A DNA stretch of 64,000 nt from CAZEHS01 sp964649745 (GCA_964649745.1 CAZYQI010000005.1:62001-126000); one strand, 5' to 3'; positions 43,755-52,510 are shown, numbered from the stretch's first letter. Translations and numbers: made by a program. Notes: generated by a model not told the origin, from the letters alone.

Positions 43755-44974
43755 TACTGATCACCATCTTCCTTTCTTGTCGCCATGATTTCTGCCAGGC
43801 CCTGAATACGCGTGTCAAACTGTGCTTCGGAGAAGCCCCGAGGATCGGATTGATCACCGTCAAAAATAGTGTACGCTGTATTGGTTTCCTCACTGACGCG
43901 GCGTGCCATGGTGTACTGCATCAGATCCCATATCTTGCAGCTGCGGTTCATGTGGTAAATGGCGCCACCGCATTTATTGCTAGTGACAAGATCTTTGCGC
44001 AAGTCAATCTGTCGCTCTAGGCTCATGCTGTTGGCGATAGAGGCGTACGCCTTGGCCATACCGTCTAAACTACCGTTCTCATACTCCACGGCAAAGGCGT
44101 CAGGGTAAGTGCTGGCAGTCATATTGATGCCTTTTTTGACCAGGTTCTTAAGGGTAAATCCCAAGTAGGGCCACACTGCAATACCATCCCACATAACACG
44201 GTACTTTTCTTCCACGGGGAAACCGCCCTTACCCTGTTCTACCATCTCCTTAAGCTCCTGCTCCAGCAGTGCGAATACCTCTTTGCTACTTCCACGTCCT
44301 CGGCTGCTGACGATGAGAGCCATGTAGTTGAAGAGATCAAAACCAGTCATGGGTGCGGGGTCAGCGGCCAGGTACTTCACCGCTTCCTTCCACTGGCGGG
44401 AGTTTGCATTCGAAATTTTCATGATTTCTTCAAAACGCTCCGGGTCAAACTTCTTACCCGAAATCTGCTCCAACTGGGTAATCGCGTGATCAAACTGGCT
44501 GCGGATGTAGTCCACGGCGGACTGGCTCACGTCGTACTGGTCGCTATAGGTTACGTCAATCATAATCATGGGAATGTTTAGGTCCTTGGCTAGGTTTTCA
44601 TACCACTTGATTACCTGATTGCAGATGTTATTGCAGCAGCAGATAAAATCGGGCATGGGAATATTGCTGGATTCAGCATGACCCACCTGCGCGTAGCCCA
44701 GATGCAGCCGTGCATAAGCGCAGATATCGTTGGAGTAGCCCATGTTTTCCGAAATCTCAATAAATTTGCCCGATTCCTTGCGGGCGGACACCACAGAGCA
44801 GTGGTTTTCCGGGTAGGCGTAGTCCAAATCGAACACCTCGACCAGTTCTTGAGGGAAGATGGAAGTCAGCCAGCCCACCGGTTTTCCGGCTTTTTTTGCT
44901 TCGTGGGTCTTCTGGCCGTTCTGCTCTATCAGAGAAAACAGCAGTTCTTTAGAGGTCATTTTTGCCTCGTTCAT
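43754..44974 (-). CDS. hadB: 2-hydroxyacyl-CoA dehydratase, alpha subunit (HadB/FldB-type)
   Basis: Large subunit of the dehydratase. The 406 residues follow the family closely: PVGWLTSIFPQELVEVFDLDYAYPENH, SNDICAYARLHLGY, DFICCCNNICNQVIKWYENLAK with the cluster-ligand cysteines, a central helical region, and HMNRSCKIWDLMQY ... FDGDQSDPRGFSEAQFDTRIQGL. ATG at 44974 has AAGGAGC; the further-upstream frame is not family-like. It lies between hadI (61 bases upstream) and hadC (overlapping), as in known had/fld operons. Confidence 0.94.
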   Translation of the reverse strand: MNEAKMTSKELLFSLIEQNGQKTHEAKKAGKPVGWLTSIFPQELVEVFDLDYAYPENHCSVVSARKESGKFIEISENMGYSNDICAYARLHLGYAQVGHAESSNIPMPDFICCCNNICNQVIKWYENLAKDLNIPMIMIDVTYSDQYDVSQSAVDYIRSQFDHAITQLEQISGKKFDPERFEEIMKISNANSRQWKEAVKYLAADPAPMTGFDLFNYMALIVSSRGRGSSKEVFALLEQELKEMVEQGKGGFPVEEKYRVMWDGIAVWPYLGFTLKNLVKKGINMTASTYPDAFAVEYENGSLDGMAKAYASIANSMSLERQIDLRKDLVTSNKCGGAIYHMNRSCKIWDLMQYTMARRVSEETNTAYTIFDGDQSDPRGFSEAQFDTRIQGLAEIMATRKEDGDQ

Positions 44975-45035
44975 TTTGCCAGCTCCTTTTTTAATATTAG
45001 CTCGGGGTCTGCCGCGCACGCCCCCAACTTTATCA

Positions 45036-45809
45036 TTATTTCAGTTCATCAAAAGCCAAAAGAGCCGCACCCAACGCACCAGTCATTTGAGGCTGAGGCG
45101 CTGGAAGCACCTCATGATCCAGCACCCTGCTCATAGCGCGTACAATCCCCATATTCTGAGCCACGCCACCCGCCATCACCACTGTGGGTGCCACACCGAT
45201 GCGCTTGGCAAGTCCTGCGACTCGTTTAGCCACGGACAGATGGATACCGGCCACAATGTCATCCCGGTTCACCCCGGCAGCCAGTTGAGAGATGACCTCC
45301 GACTCTGCGAACACGGTGCAAACGTTGCTTATGGGAACCAGAACGGTGGCGCGGCTGCTCATTTCGGCGAGGTCCGATGTCGTTACCTCCAGCACCCCCG
45401 CCATCACGTCCAGGAAGCGCCCAGTACCAGCCGCACATTTGTCGTTCATTACAAAGTCAGTCATGACACCCCGCTCGTTGATTTTCAACGCTTTGGCATC
45501 CTGTCCGCCAATGTCGATGATCGTGCGCACCCCTGGCACCAGGAAATGGACACCACGAGCGTGGCAACTCAGTTCACTGATTTGTTGATTTGCTTTTGCG
45601 AAAGTCATACGGCCATAGCCAGTGACCACGGTGCGCTCGATCTGTGCCTCGACGAGACCAGCGCTGGCCAATACACCCTCATAGGCGCGTAGAGGGCCGC
45701 TAGTACCGGTGCCGCTTTGAATGACAGATTGTCCTGTAATTTCTTTTCCATCCCGTAAAATTACGGCCTTGCAGGCTGTTGAGCCAATATCAATGCCCAG
45801 TGTATACAT
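45036..45809 (-). CDS. hadI: ATP-dependent activator of 2-hydroxyacyl-CoA dehydratase
   Basis: A homodimeric ASKHA-fold protein that injects one electron into the dehydratase at the cost of ATP. The 257 residues have the phosphate loop GIDIGSTACKAVI, IIDIGGQDAKAL, and the two cysteines that hold the single bridging [4Fe-4S] cluster: C125 in NDKCAAGTGRFLD and C164 in SNVCTVFAESEVIS. The adenosine motif VVMAGGVAQNMGIV is near the C-terminus. ATG at 45809 follows AAGGAGA. The electron donor, usually ferredoxin or flavodoxin, is not encoded nearby. Confidence 0.96.
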   Translation of the reverse strand: MYTLGIDIGSTACKAVILRDGKEITGQSVIQSGTGTSGPLRAYEGVLASAGLVEAQIERTVVTGYGRMTFAKANQQISELSCHARGVHFLVPGVRTIIDIGGQDAKALKINERGVMTDFVMNDKCAAGTGRFLDVMAGVLEVTTSDLAEMSSRATVLVPISNVCTVFAESEVISQLAAGVNRDDIVAGIHLSVAKRVAGLAKRIGVAPTVVMAGGVAQNMGIVRAMSRVLDHEVLPAPQPQMTGALGAALLAFDELK

Positions 45810-45842
45810 GGCTACGCATCTCCTTTTGAGTGGTACTCTCAC

Positions 45843-47045
45843 TTAAGCCAGAACGCCTGCTTCCCGCAATGCCTTGATCGTGGTCTCATCGTAGCCCAAC
45901 AGCTTCATAACAGCCTCGTTGTCCTTGCCGACTCCAGTGGGGTGGATAAATTCCGGTTCACCCAGACTGGCGAACTTGAGCGGAGTGGTGGGCAGGGTAG
46001 CAGTGTGTCCATTGTCGAACTCCATTTTGTGGAGGAAATCATTTGCCCAAGCTTGCTCGTCCTTTACCACATCGGTAAAGTGGTAAAGACGATCACCCGG
46101 AATACCCGCTGCCGCAAAAATTTCATCCCATTCGACGGATGTCTTTTCCATGAACTTCGCTTCCAACATTTTTACGATTTCACCTTTGCGCTGGAGCATA
46201 CCCTTGATGGTACAGTAGTCAGGGTTCTCGGCGTAATCGTCCAAACCCAGCAGGCGGCACGCCTTCGGGAAGTAGATGGGGTAACTGGCAGAGGCGAACA
46301 TAAACCACTCCCCGTCCTTACATTTGTAGCAATTGGCGGTGGGGATAGCAGGCATGGAGCGGTCAGTGGGGTAGAGCTTGCCATAATGGCTGGCAGCTAC
46401 AGCAACATTAAAGCCATAAATGGCAGCATGGTAGAGACTGCAGCTTACATAATCGCCCACGCCGGTGCGCGTGCGATTAAACAAGGCGGCAGCAATTCCG
46501 CCGGCCAGATAGGCGCCAAGCTGATTGTCACCTAAACCGGGCACAGTGCTGGTGGGAGAACCGTTTTTTTCTGCCAGATCGGCCATAAAGCCACTACGGG
46601 CGTAATAGGTACTAAAATCAAAGCCGGGACGGCTGGCGTGAGGACCCTCTTCGCCGTAACCTAGCACATGGGCAAAGACTACCTTAGGATACTTCGTCTT
46701 AAATTCCTCGTAACTCAGTCCCATCTTAGCCAGGGCCTCATTTCGGTAGTTGGTCAAAAACACATCGGCGCTGCTTAAAAGCTTATCAACAATCTCCTGC
46801 GCCTCCGGTTTGCGCTGTTCAATGGCAAGCGCTTTCTTATTGGCGTTCATTAAGCAATATAAGGGGTTTTCGTTGTCAGCAACCGGCATGCCCATGTTGG
46901 CACCTAGAAGACGGACGGGATCACCCTTAATGCTCTCCAGCTTAATGACCTCTGCTCCCCAGTCTGCCAGAATCTTGCCACAGACAGGACCCGCAATATA
47001 GGTGGACATGTCGACAACTCGGATACCAGATAGAATTTTGCTCAT
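45843..47045 (-). CDS. hadA: Family III CoA-transferase (HadA/FldA-type)
   Basis: Transfers CoA to the free (R)-2-hydroxy acid, typically from the enoyl- or acyl-CoA product, to feed the dehydratase. The 400 residues match the CaiB/BaiF family: VVDMSTYIAGPVCGKILADWGAEVIKLE, DVFLTNYRNEALAKMGLSYE, and the catalytic Asp region ASRPGFDFSTYYARSGFM (D143). ATG at 47045 behind TAGGAGG is preferred over the 47078 extension. It is the first gene of the operon, 59 bases below the sigma-54 promoter. Confidence 0.93.
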   Translation of the reverse strand: MSKILSGIRVVDMSTYIAGPVCGKILADWGAEVIKLESIKGDPVRLLGANMGMPVADNENPLYCLMNANKKALAIEQRKPEAQEIVDKLLSSADVFLTNYRNEALAKMGLSYEEFKTKYPKVVFAHVLGYGEEGPHASRPGFDFSTYYARSGFMADLAEKNGSPTSTVPGLGDNQLGAYLAGGIAAALFNRTRTGVGDYVSCSLYHAAIYGFNVAVAASHYGKLYPTDRSMPAIPTANCYKCKDGEWFMFASASYPIYFPKACRLLGLDDYAENPDYCTIKGMLQRKGEIVKMLEAKFMEKTSVEWDEIFAAAGIPGDRLYHFTDVVKDEQAWANDFLHKMEFDNGHTATLPTTPLKFASLGEPEFIHPTGVGKDNEAVMKLLGYDETTIKALREAGVLA

Positions 47046-47103
47046 AATAATGAACCTCCTATAAATTATATTTGCCATAGCGCGTCATTCTGCACATGGT
47101 CTA

Positions 47104-47121
47104 TTGCAATTTGCGTGCCAA
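47104..47121 (-). promoter_or_regulatory. Sigma-54 (-24/-12) promoter of the had operon
   Basis: The minus strand reads TTGGCACGCAAATTGCAA, matching the consensus TGGCACG-N4-TTGC with correct GG-to-GC spacing. It points at hadA, whose start codon is 59 bases downstream, and lies next to a sigma-54 activator gene. Confidence 0.9.
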
Positions 47122-47185
47122 TTAAACTCTCCCTCTTTATCCCGCTACCAATAAGAAACTCTCCAAATTTTTTGTTTGTTAACAC

Positions 47186-47238
47186 ATAAAAACCTTTACA
47201 TTTTGTAATTTTTTATTACAAAATGTAAAGGTTTTTAT
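47186..47238. promoter_or_regulatory. 24-bp perfect inverted repeat: two phased dyads (putative activator sites) and terminator
   Basis: Arms at 47186-47209 and 47215-47238 are perfectly complementary with a TTTTT loop. Each arm holds a TTACA-N3-TGTAA dyad, centred at 47202 and 47222, 20 bp apart. It lies about 90 bp upstream of the -24 box, the usual place for enhancer sites, and six bases after the activator stop, so it may also terminate that gene. Confidence 0.75.
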
Positions 47239-47243
47239 CGCCA

Positions 47244-48899
47244 CTATGTCTTTTTCAGTTTTCTGTAAATGGTCACCGGAGGAACGCCCAGTGCCAAGGC
47301 CGCCTTGGAAACCGACCCGTACTTCTCGAGTGCCATGTGGATGAGTTGATCTTCCAACTGTCCTTGTGCCTCACGTAAGGGCATTAAACCACTCACCTGA
47401 ACACTGTTATAGTCCACTCTTGCCGTTTTCGGCTCTATCCCTAAAATCAATTCCAGATCGCCTGCGGTCACAAGCTGATTCTGCCCCAGTACCACAATGC
47501 GCTCCACCGTATTTTTGAGCTGTCGCACATTCCCTGGCCACTGCTCCCGGCACAAGCGCTCATACGCACTCTGGGAGAGAGCAGTCTGACGCTCGTAGCG
47601 TTTGTTATACATGGTCAAGAAATTTTCTATCAAAGGTAGAATATCGTCCGGTCGCTCCCGCAGAGGTGGTATGGACAACGGAATCACGCTTAGCCGATAA
47701 AAGAGGTCCTGCCGGAACACTCGCTCGTCCTGCAACTGCTCCGGTGTAAGGTTGGTGGCGCAAATGTACCGTACATCCACGGGCACGTCCTGGTTGGAGC
47801 CCACCGGCCGCACCTTTTCCTCCTGCACCACCCGCAGAAGCTTGCTCTGCATGGGTAGAGGCAACTCTCCCAGCTCATCCAAAAATACCGTCCCTCCGCT
47901 GGCCTCCTCCAGAAGGCCTTTGCGCCCCCCTTTCCGACCGCCGGTAAAGGCACCCTCTTCATAGCCAAAAAAATCTGACTCCATGAGTTCACGAGGAATC
48001 GCCGCGCAGTTAATGGAGATCATCCGTGCACCGGCGCGCTTACTGCAGTGGTGGATGTATTTTGCAACCTCTTCCTTGCCGGTTCCCGACTCGCCGGTAA
48101 TGAATACCGCAGAATCGGTCTTTGCCACCTGCCGGGCTACCTTAAGAACATCCTCCATCTTCCGGCTAGAGCATATAATACCCAACTCGGCGGGGTCCTC
48201 ATTTGGATTTTGGATTTGACGTATATAAAATTCATTGATACGCCGGGTCTGCTCCAGCTCATCCTGCAACTTAGAAAGCTGGGACATATCTCTACCGGTA
48301 AGAATGATGTGAGTTAAGATATCTTCCTGAAATACAGGGATAGCGGTGTAGAGAATCACCGGCCCATCGATGTAACGGATGGAGCTCTGGACCTTTTCTT
48401 TCGTCTCTGTCGCCATGGCGATAATGGTTCGCCCTTCGACCACATGCTGGGCAAAGGTATCATCCGCCGAGGTCCCCAACAATGTTTTATGGTCGTAGCC
48501 CCATATGTCTTTGACATAGCGTTTTGCCATTTGGTTAAAGAACTGAAAATTACCTTTTTCGTCCGTAACGACTACAATATCGTCAATACGGTTGAGCACC
48601 AGCGCCAACAGCCGCTGGTCACAATTTTGAGGGTAAAACACCAGCAAATGGCGGGCTCTTCCTTCGAAAAGAACGGAGTGGTAGCAAATGAAAAAGTCGC
48701 CCTGCGGAACGGACACTTGGACGCATCCACCCTCCTGCCCAATCAGCCGTTCCACAGAGCATTCCGGAGACAGCAACTGAATGTATTCCAAACAGCTGAT
48801 AGCAGGGCATCGGGCAGCCTTTTCATTCCTCCATAGGATCCGCCCCTGTTCGTCAATTTCAACGATTACGTGCTGAAGATGCTCAATAAGCTTTTCCAC
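47244..48899 (-). CDS. Sigma-54-dependent PAS/AAA+/Fis transcriptional activator
   Basis: A 551-residue enhancer-binding protein, the probable activator of the had operon. An N-terminal region (about 1-95) precedes a PAS domain (about 96-205, LNRIDDIVVVTDEKGNFQFFNQ). The AAA+ domain has Walker A GESGTGKE (269-276), the sigma-54 loop GAFTGG (316-321, a variant of GAFTGA), Walker B TVFLDELGEL, and LPPLRERPDDI. A Fis-type HTH ends the protein (ALEKYGSVSKAALALGVPPVTIYRKLKK). The start is GTG at 48899 behind GAGGAGG. The PAS ligand may be an amino acid or its keto acid (inference). Confidence 0.94.
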   Translation of the reverse strand: MEKLIEHLQHVIVEIDEQGRILWRNEKAARCPAISCLEYIQLLSPECSVERLIGQEGGCVQVSVPQGDFFICYHSVLFEGRARHLLVFYPQNCDQRLLALVLNRIDDIVVVTDEKGNFQFFNQMAKRYVKDIWGYDHKTLLGTSADDTFAQHVVEGRTIIAMATETKEKVQSSIRYIDGPVILYTAIPVFQEDILTHIILTGRDMSQLSKLQDELEQTRRINEFYIRQIQNPNEDPAELGIICSSRKMEDVLKVARQVAKTDSAVFITGESGTGKEEVAKYIHHCSKRAGARMISINCAAIPRELMESDFFGYEEGAFTGGRKGGRKGLLEEASGGTVFLDELGELPLPMQSKLLRVVQEEKVRPVGSNQDVPVDVRYICATNLTPEQLQDERVFRQDLFYRLSVIPLSIPPLRERPDDILPLIENFLTMYNKRYERQTALSQSAYERLCREQWPGNVRQLKNTVERIVVLGQNQLVTAGDLELILGIEPKTARVDYNSVQVSGLMPLREAQGQLEDQLIHMALEKYGSVSKAALALGVPPVTIYRKLKKT

Positions 48900-49056
48900 A
48901 TGTACGCCTCCTCGTCAACCGAATCTGTCGCTTACCATTGTTTTCCCGCATTTTTTGATCGTCGAATATTCGTAAAATCAAATCGATGTTGACCCTGAAA
49001 CTGCCCCCACAACCCAATCGACAAAATATATACACTGTGCTATTTTGTAGGATTTA

Positions 49057-49096
49057 CAAAAGGGGCTGTCTCTAAATTTTGAGACAGACCCTTTTG
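49057..49096. terminator. Bidirectional terminator, right boundary hairpin of the had island
   Basis: CAAAAGGGGCTGTCTC pairs with GAGACAGACCCTTTTG with one bulge. It lies just after pyrR on the minus strand. It is nearly the same sequence as the hairpin at 41386-41420. Nothing else is evident in 48900-49117. Confidence 0.88.
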
Positions 49097-49117
49097 TTTT
49101 GCAGTTATTCAGGCGCA

Positions 49118-49690
49118 TCACTTCAGCGGATACTGGTCATCTTCCCCATCGCTGTCCAGGGTGTTGATCACCACTTCGTTTACGCCGTCCTCTTCCTTCA
49201 GCTTCACACTGATGATTTCACGGCGGGCAGTGGGCACATTCTTGCCTACATAGTCGGGGCGGATAGGCAGTTCCCGGTGGCCGCGGTCCACCAGAACAGC
49301 CAGCTGTATGGTCAGAGGCCGCCCCTGATCGATCAGGGCATCCAGGGCCGCTCGGACCGTACGGCCCGTATAGATGACATCATCCACAAGGATGATATGC
49401 TTTCCACTGATGGAGAACGGAATGCTGTTGGTTCGCACCACCGGCTCGTCACTGGCCTTTGACAGGTCATCCCTGTAAAGGGTGATGTCCAGGGACCCCA
49501 CCGGGATACGCACCCCCTCAATCTCTTCGATCATATCCACAATCCGCCAGGCCAGAGGCACCCCCCGTGACAAAATCCCCACCAGCACCACATCTTCAAT
49601 TCCTTTGTTATGCTCGATGATCTCATGGGCCAGCCGCTTGATGGATCGGTTCATGGCGTTTTCGTCCATGATCTTGGCTTTGAAATGCAT
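49118..49690 (-). CDS. pyrR: Bifunctional pyr operon regulator/uracil phosphoribosyltransferase
   Basis: PyrR binds pyr mRNA to attenuate transcription and makes UMP from uracil and PRPP. The 190 residues have the PRPP-binding motif HIILVDDVIYTGRTVRAALDAL (about 94-115) and the N-terminal KIMDENAMNRSIKRLAHEIIEHN typical of the family. The ATG at 49690 has AGGAGGGG and is practically contiguous with rluD. No pyr biosynthetic genes or recognisable PyrR attenuator are in this window. Confidence 0.95.
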   Translation of the reverse strand: MHFKAKIMDENAMNRSIKRLAHEIIEHNKGIEDVVLVGILSRGVPLAWRIVDMIEEIEGVRIPVGSLDITLYRDDLSKASDEPVVRTNSIPFSISGKHIILVDDVIYTGRTVRAALDALIDQGRPLTIQLAVLVDRGHRELPIRPDYVGKNVPTARREIISVKLKEEDGVNEVVINTLDSDGEDDQYPLK

Positions 49691-49691
49691 G

Positions 49692-50624
49692 TTACCCCTC
49701 CTGGCGGCTTAAGTGCCGCACCTTATCAAGATAGGTGGCGAAGTATTCCGGAAGCGGCGCATCGAACTCCATCCATACCCCTGTATGGGGATGCTTGAAG
49801 CCCAATACCTTCGCGTGAAGAATCTGTCCGTCGTGTTTTACCTTTTCCTTTTTAACCCCATATACCGGATCCCCGGCCAGAGGGTACCCCTTCCAGGCCA
49901 TATGGACCCGTATCTGATGGGTTCGTCCGGTTTCCAGGGACAGCTCCACATAGGTGTAGCCCTTCAGCCTTTCGATCACCCGATAATAGGTCACCGCTTC
50001 CTTTCCGCCCCGATCAACCACCGCCATTTGAAGCCGGTTGGCGGGATTTCGGCCTATGGCGCCTTCTATCCGCCCTTCATCAGTCTTGACATTTCCGTGC
50101 ACAAGGGCGTGGTACCGACGCAGGATGGTATGCTCCTTCAGCTGCTCAGCCAGTCCCTGATGCGCTACATCATCCTTGGCCACCATCAGCAGGCCGCTGG
50201 TGTCCTTGTCGATGCGGTGTACAATTCCCGGCCGAACCACCCCGTTGATGGAGGACAGATCCTTACAATGGTACATCAGGGCATTCACCAAGGTGCCGCT
50301 GTAATTTCCCGGCGCCGGATGAACCACCATGCCCTGGGGCTTATTCACAACCAAAAGGTGGGAATCTTCATAAACGATTTCGATGGGGATGTCCTCCGGT
50401 ACCACGTCCAGCTCCACCGGATCCGGCAGCTCGATATGAACCTCATCTCCCGAGGAAACCCTGGCTTTTTTGGAAAGCTCGGACTCCTCGTTTACGGTGA
50501 CGCAGCCCTGTTCGATCATTTGCTGGAGATAGGTTCTGGATCGGCCTTCCACCAGCTTCGCTACGCAGGCGTCCAACCGCAGGCCTTCCATTTCATCGGG
50601 AATCACTACATCATATATCTGCAC
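49692..50624 (-). CDS. rluD: 23S rRNA pseudouridine synthase, RluD/YlyB family
   Basis: A 310-residue RluA-family enzyme with an N-terminal S4 RNA-binding domain (LRLDACVAKLVEGRSRTYLQQMIEQGCV) and the catalytic motif HRIDKDTSGLLMVAK (Asp in HRxDxxTSG, about residues 137-151). GRTHQIRVHMA closes the active site. The start is GTG at 50624 behind CAGGAGG, 12 bases after mtnN. The rluD-pyrR pair is conserved in Firmicutes. The exact target uridines are not determined. Confidence 0.94.
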   Translation of the reverse strand: MQIYDVVIPDEMEGLRLDACVAKLVEGRSRTYLQQMIEQGCVTVNEESELSKKARVSSGDEVHIELPDPVELDVVPEDIPIEIVYEDSHLLVVNKPQGMVVHPAPGNYSGTLVNALMYHCKDLSSINGVVRPGIVHRIDKDTSGLLMVAKDDVAHQGLAEQLKEHTILRRYHALVHGNVKTDEGRIEGAIGRNPANRLQMAVVDRGGKEAVTYYRVIERLKGYTYVELSLETGRTHQIRVHMAWKGYPLAGDPVYGVKKEKVKHDGQILHAKVLGFKHPHTGVWMEFDAPLPEYFATYLDKVRHLSRQEG

Positions 50625-50636
50625 AATGCCTCCTGA

Positions 50637-51338
50637 TCAGTCTGCGTGCCGGAGCATGTTCCGCACGATTCGGCTGGAATTCACAGCGGCTTCCTGACTG
50701 AACTCTTCATAGGTTTGATGGGCCGAACCATCGGCTTTGTCGGACATGGCCCGGAGAATCAGGAAGGGCACTTCGTTAATCCAGCAGGTATGCCCCACTG
50801 CTGCCCCTTCCATTTCGGTGGCATATGCGCCAAAAACGTCCCGGAGCTTGTTCTTCACCTCACTGCTGCTGACGAAAACATCCCCGGTGACAATACGGCC
50901 TTCCAGTACCTGATGGGCAATCTTCTCCTGCTCAGCCGCAGTCTTTGCCAAGCGGATCAGTGTGGGGTCCGCCTTGAAAATCCATTCCTCCATCCGGGGT
51001 ATCTGGCCCAGCTGGTAACCAAAGCCCGTGGCGTCGAAATCATGCTCCAGGACATCGGTGGATATCACCAGATCCCCTACATTCAAATCGTCGTGTACAG
51101 CCCCGGCCACCCCGGTGTTGACAATATGGGTACAGCCGAAAACCGATATAAGCACCTGGGCACAAATTGCAGCGTTGACCTTGCCGATACCGCTAATGAC
51201 AACCACTGCCTTCTGCCCTTCCAGTGTTCCAACGCAGAACTCCATCCCCGCTACGGTCTTTCGCCCCTCTATAATCATTACTTCCTTCAGCATCTCAACT
51301 TCCAGATCCATAGCCCCGATGATTCCAAAACGTTTCAT
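50637..51338 (-). CDS. mtnN: 5'-methylthioadenosine/S-adenosylhomocysteine nucleosidase
   Basis: Cleaves MTA and SAH to adenine and the thioribose/ribosyl products, recycling SAM by-products. The 233 residues show GIIGAMDLEVEMLKE, VVISGIGKVNAAICAQVLI, the catalytic Glu region YATEMEGAAVGHTCW and LILRAMSDKADGSAH with the active-site Asp. The ATG at 51338 follows CGGAGGAT. It probably heads an mtnN-rluD-pyrR transcript. Confidence 0.95.
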   Translation of the reverse strand: MKRFGIIGAMDLEVEMLKEVMIIEGRKTVAGMEFCVGTLEGQKAVVVISGIGKVNAAICAQVLISVFGCTHIVNTGVAGAVHDDLNVGDLVISTDVLEHDFDATGFGYQLGQIPRMEEWIFKADPTLIRLAKTAAEQEKIAHQVLEGRIVTGDVFVSSSEVKNKLRDVFGAYATEMEGAAVGHTCWINEVPFLILRAMSDKADGSAHQTYEEFSQEAAVNSSRIVRNMLRHAD

Positions 51339-51446
51339 ATTTCATCCTCCGCTTAATAAGCGTTATTTGTCCTTTCATTGTATTCAATCCCAGGCGCCAG
51401 AGCAAGGGAAAAGCATAAGCTCCCCCAGATTATCTGCAATTACAAA

Positions 51447-51476
51447 CCCCTCCGCCATACTTTTATGTCGGAGGGG
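51447..51476 (-). terminator. Terminator between the nitroreductase gene and mtnN
   Basis: CCCCTCCG pairs with CGGAGGGG around a 14-base AT-rich segment that extends the stem by ACAT/ATGG-type pairs. On the minus strand it is followed by TTTGTAATT, a weak U-tract. Confidence 0.65.
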
Positions 51477-51598
51477 GCATTAATTCCTGAAATATTTTCA
51501 GAGTGATGAAGAGCAGAGATGCGTAACCCGCTACACCGGAATACCAGCCGCTGGGAAAAATCTATTTCACTCAACGTTATTACTCAGCCTGTTACCTA

Positions 51599-52510
51599 CT
51601 AAACGTAGTCTACCTTTGCGAATCGTCTTTTTATTGCCTTAAAATAGTGATTCTCGGGATACCCGAAGGACACAAAGAGCATGGATTTCCCTGCATTCTG
51701 CAGCTTGTATTTTTCTTTCAGCTCCTTACTCACCGACAAGATGCTCCCCGGTACCCCCAGCATGATGGAGCCCAACCCCAGGGCTTCCGCCGCCAGCATG
51801 GCATAAGTGGCGTTGATATAGGGATCCGCCGGGTCTGCATTTTTATGGACAGAAAACAGCATCCCTAGCGGCGCATCATACAGAAGAACGTCCTTATTGT
51901 TTTCTTCCCGTTCCTTGATGAACGTATCGAAAGCCGGTCTAATGAAGGTATCCACAGACTCCACAAAATCCTTTCCCATAAAAGGACCAACCAGCGCTGT
52001 CGGCACCTTACCAAACATCCATCGGTATTTTTTTATTGCCATGGTAATGTCATCAACAAAGGCCTGCATCTTTTCTCGGCCAAGGAACACCGTTATGGCG
52101 GTATCCGAAGGGGGAAGCCCCATGGGGGCAGTACTGGCTGCCGAAACCAATCGGTCCACCAGTTCCTGAGATACTTGCTGCCCGGTGAAGCTCCGTATGC
52201 TTCTGCGCCTAAGCATCAGGGAATACAGCTTCTCATAATCCGCACAATTATCCCTTTCCGGAAGCGGAACCACATCACCGGGAAGAAAGTCTCTGCCGGA
52301 GACGCTGATGGCACCGCTGGGACATGCCGCCATACAGTGTCCGCAACCTATACACCCAAAGAGATTCCCTTGGTCAATGGTCAATTTCCCCTCCCGCATA
52401 ACTAGGGGCTTTCCGCAGCACACCTTTTCGCATAGGCCGCAACCGGTGCACAACAACGTATCAATGGTAACCTCTGCGTTCTCATAGGCCCTTCCTGTCT
52501 TTAAAGCCAT
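51599..52510 (-). CDS. Nitroreductase-family protein with N-terminal 2[4Fe-4S] ferredoxin domain
   Basis: A 303-residue redox protein. Two four-cysteine clusters near the N-terminus (CTGCGLCEKVCCGKP about 20-34; CIGCGHCMAAC about 54-64) precede an FMN-binding nitroreductase domain (RRRSIRSFTGQQVS, about 110-123; SAASTAPMGLPPSDTAI). A Ser/Gly-rich dimer region follows. The substrate is unknown; the ferredoxin head suggests electron bifurcation or direct ferredoxin use. ATG at 52510 has GGAGGTG. It lies 81 bases after the TetR gene and is probably co-transcribed with it. Confidence 0.92.
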   Translation of the reverse strand: MALKTGRAYENAEVTIDTLLCTGCGLCEKVCCGKPLVMREGKLTIDQGNLFGCIGCGHCMAACPSGAISVSGRDFLPGDVVPLPERDNCADYEKLYSLMLRRRSIRSFTGQQVSQELVDRLVSAASTAPMGLPPSDTAITVFLGREKMQAFVDDITMAIKKYRWMFGKVPTALVGPFMGKDFVESVDTFIRPAFDTFIKEREENNKDVLLYDAPLGMLFSVHKNADPADPYINATYAMLAAEALGLGSIMLGVPGSILSVSKELKEKYKLQNAGKSMLFVSFGYPENHYFKAIKRRFAKVDYV

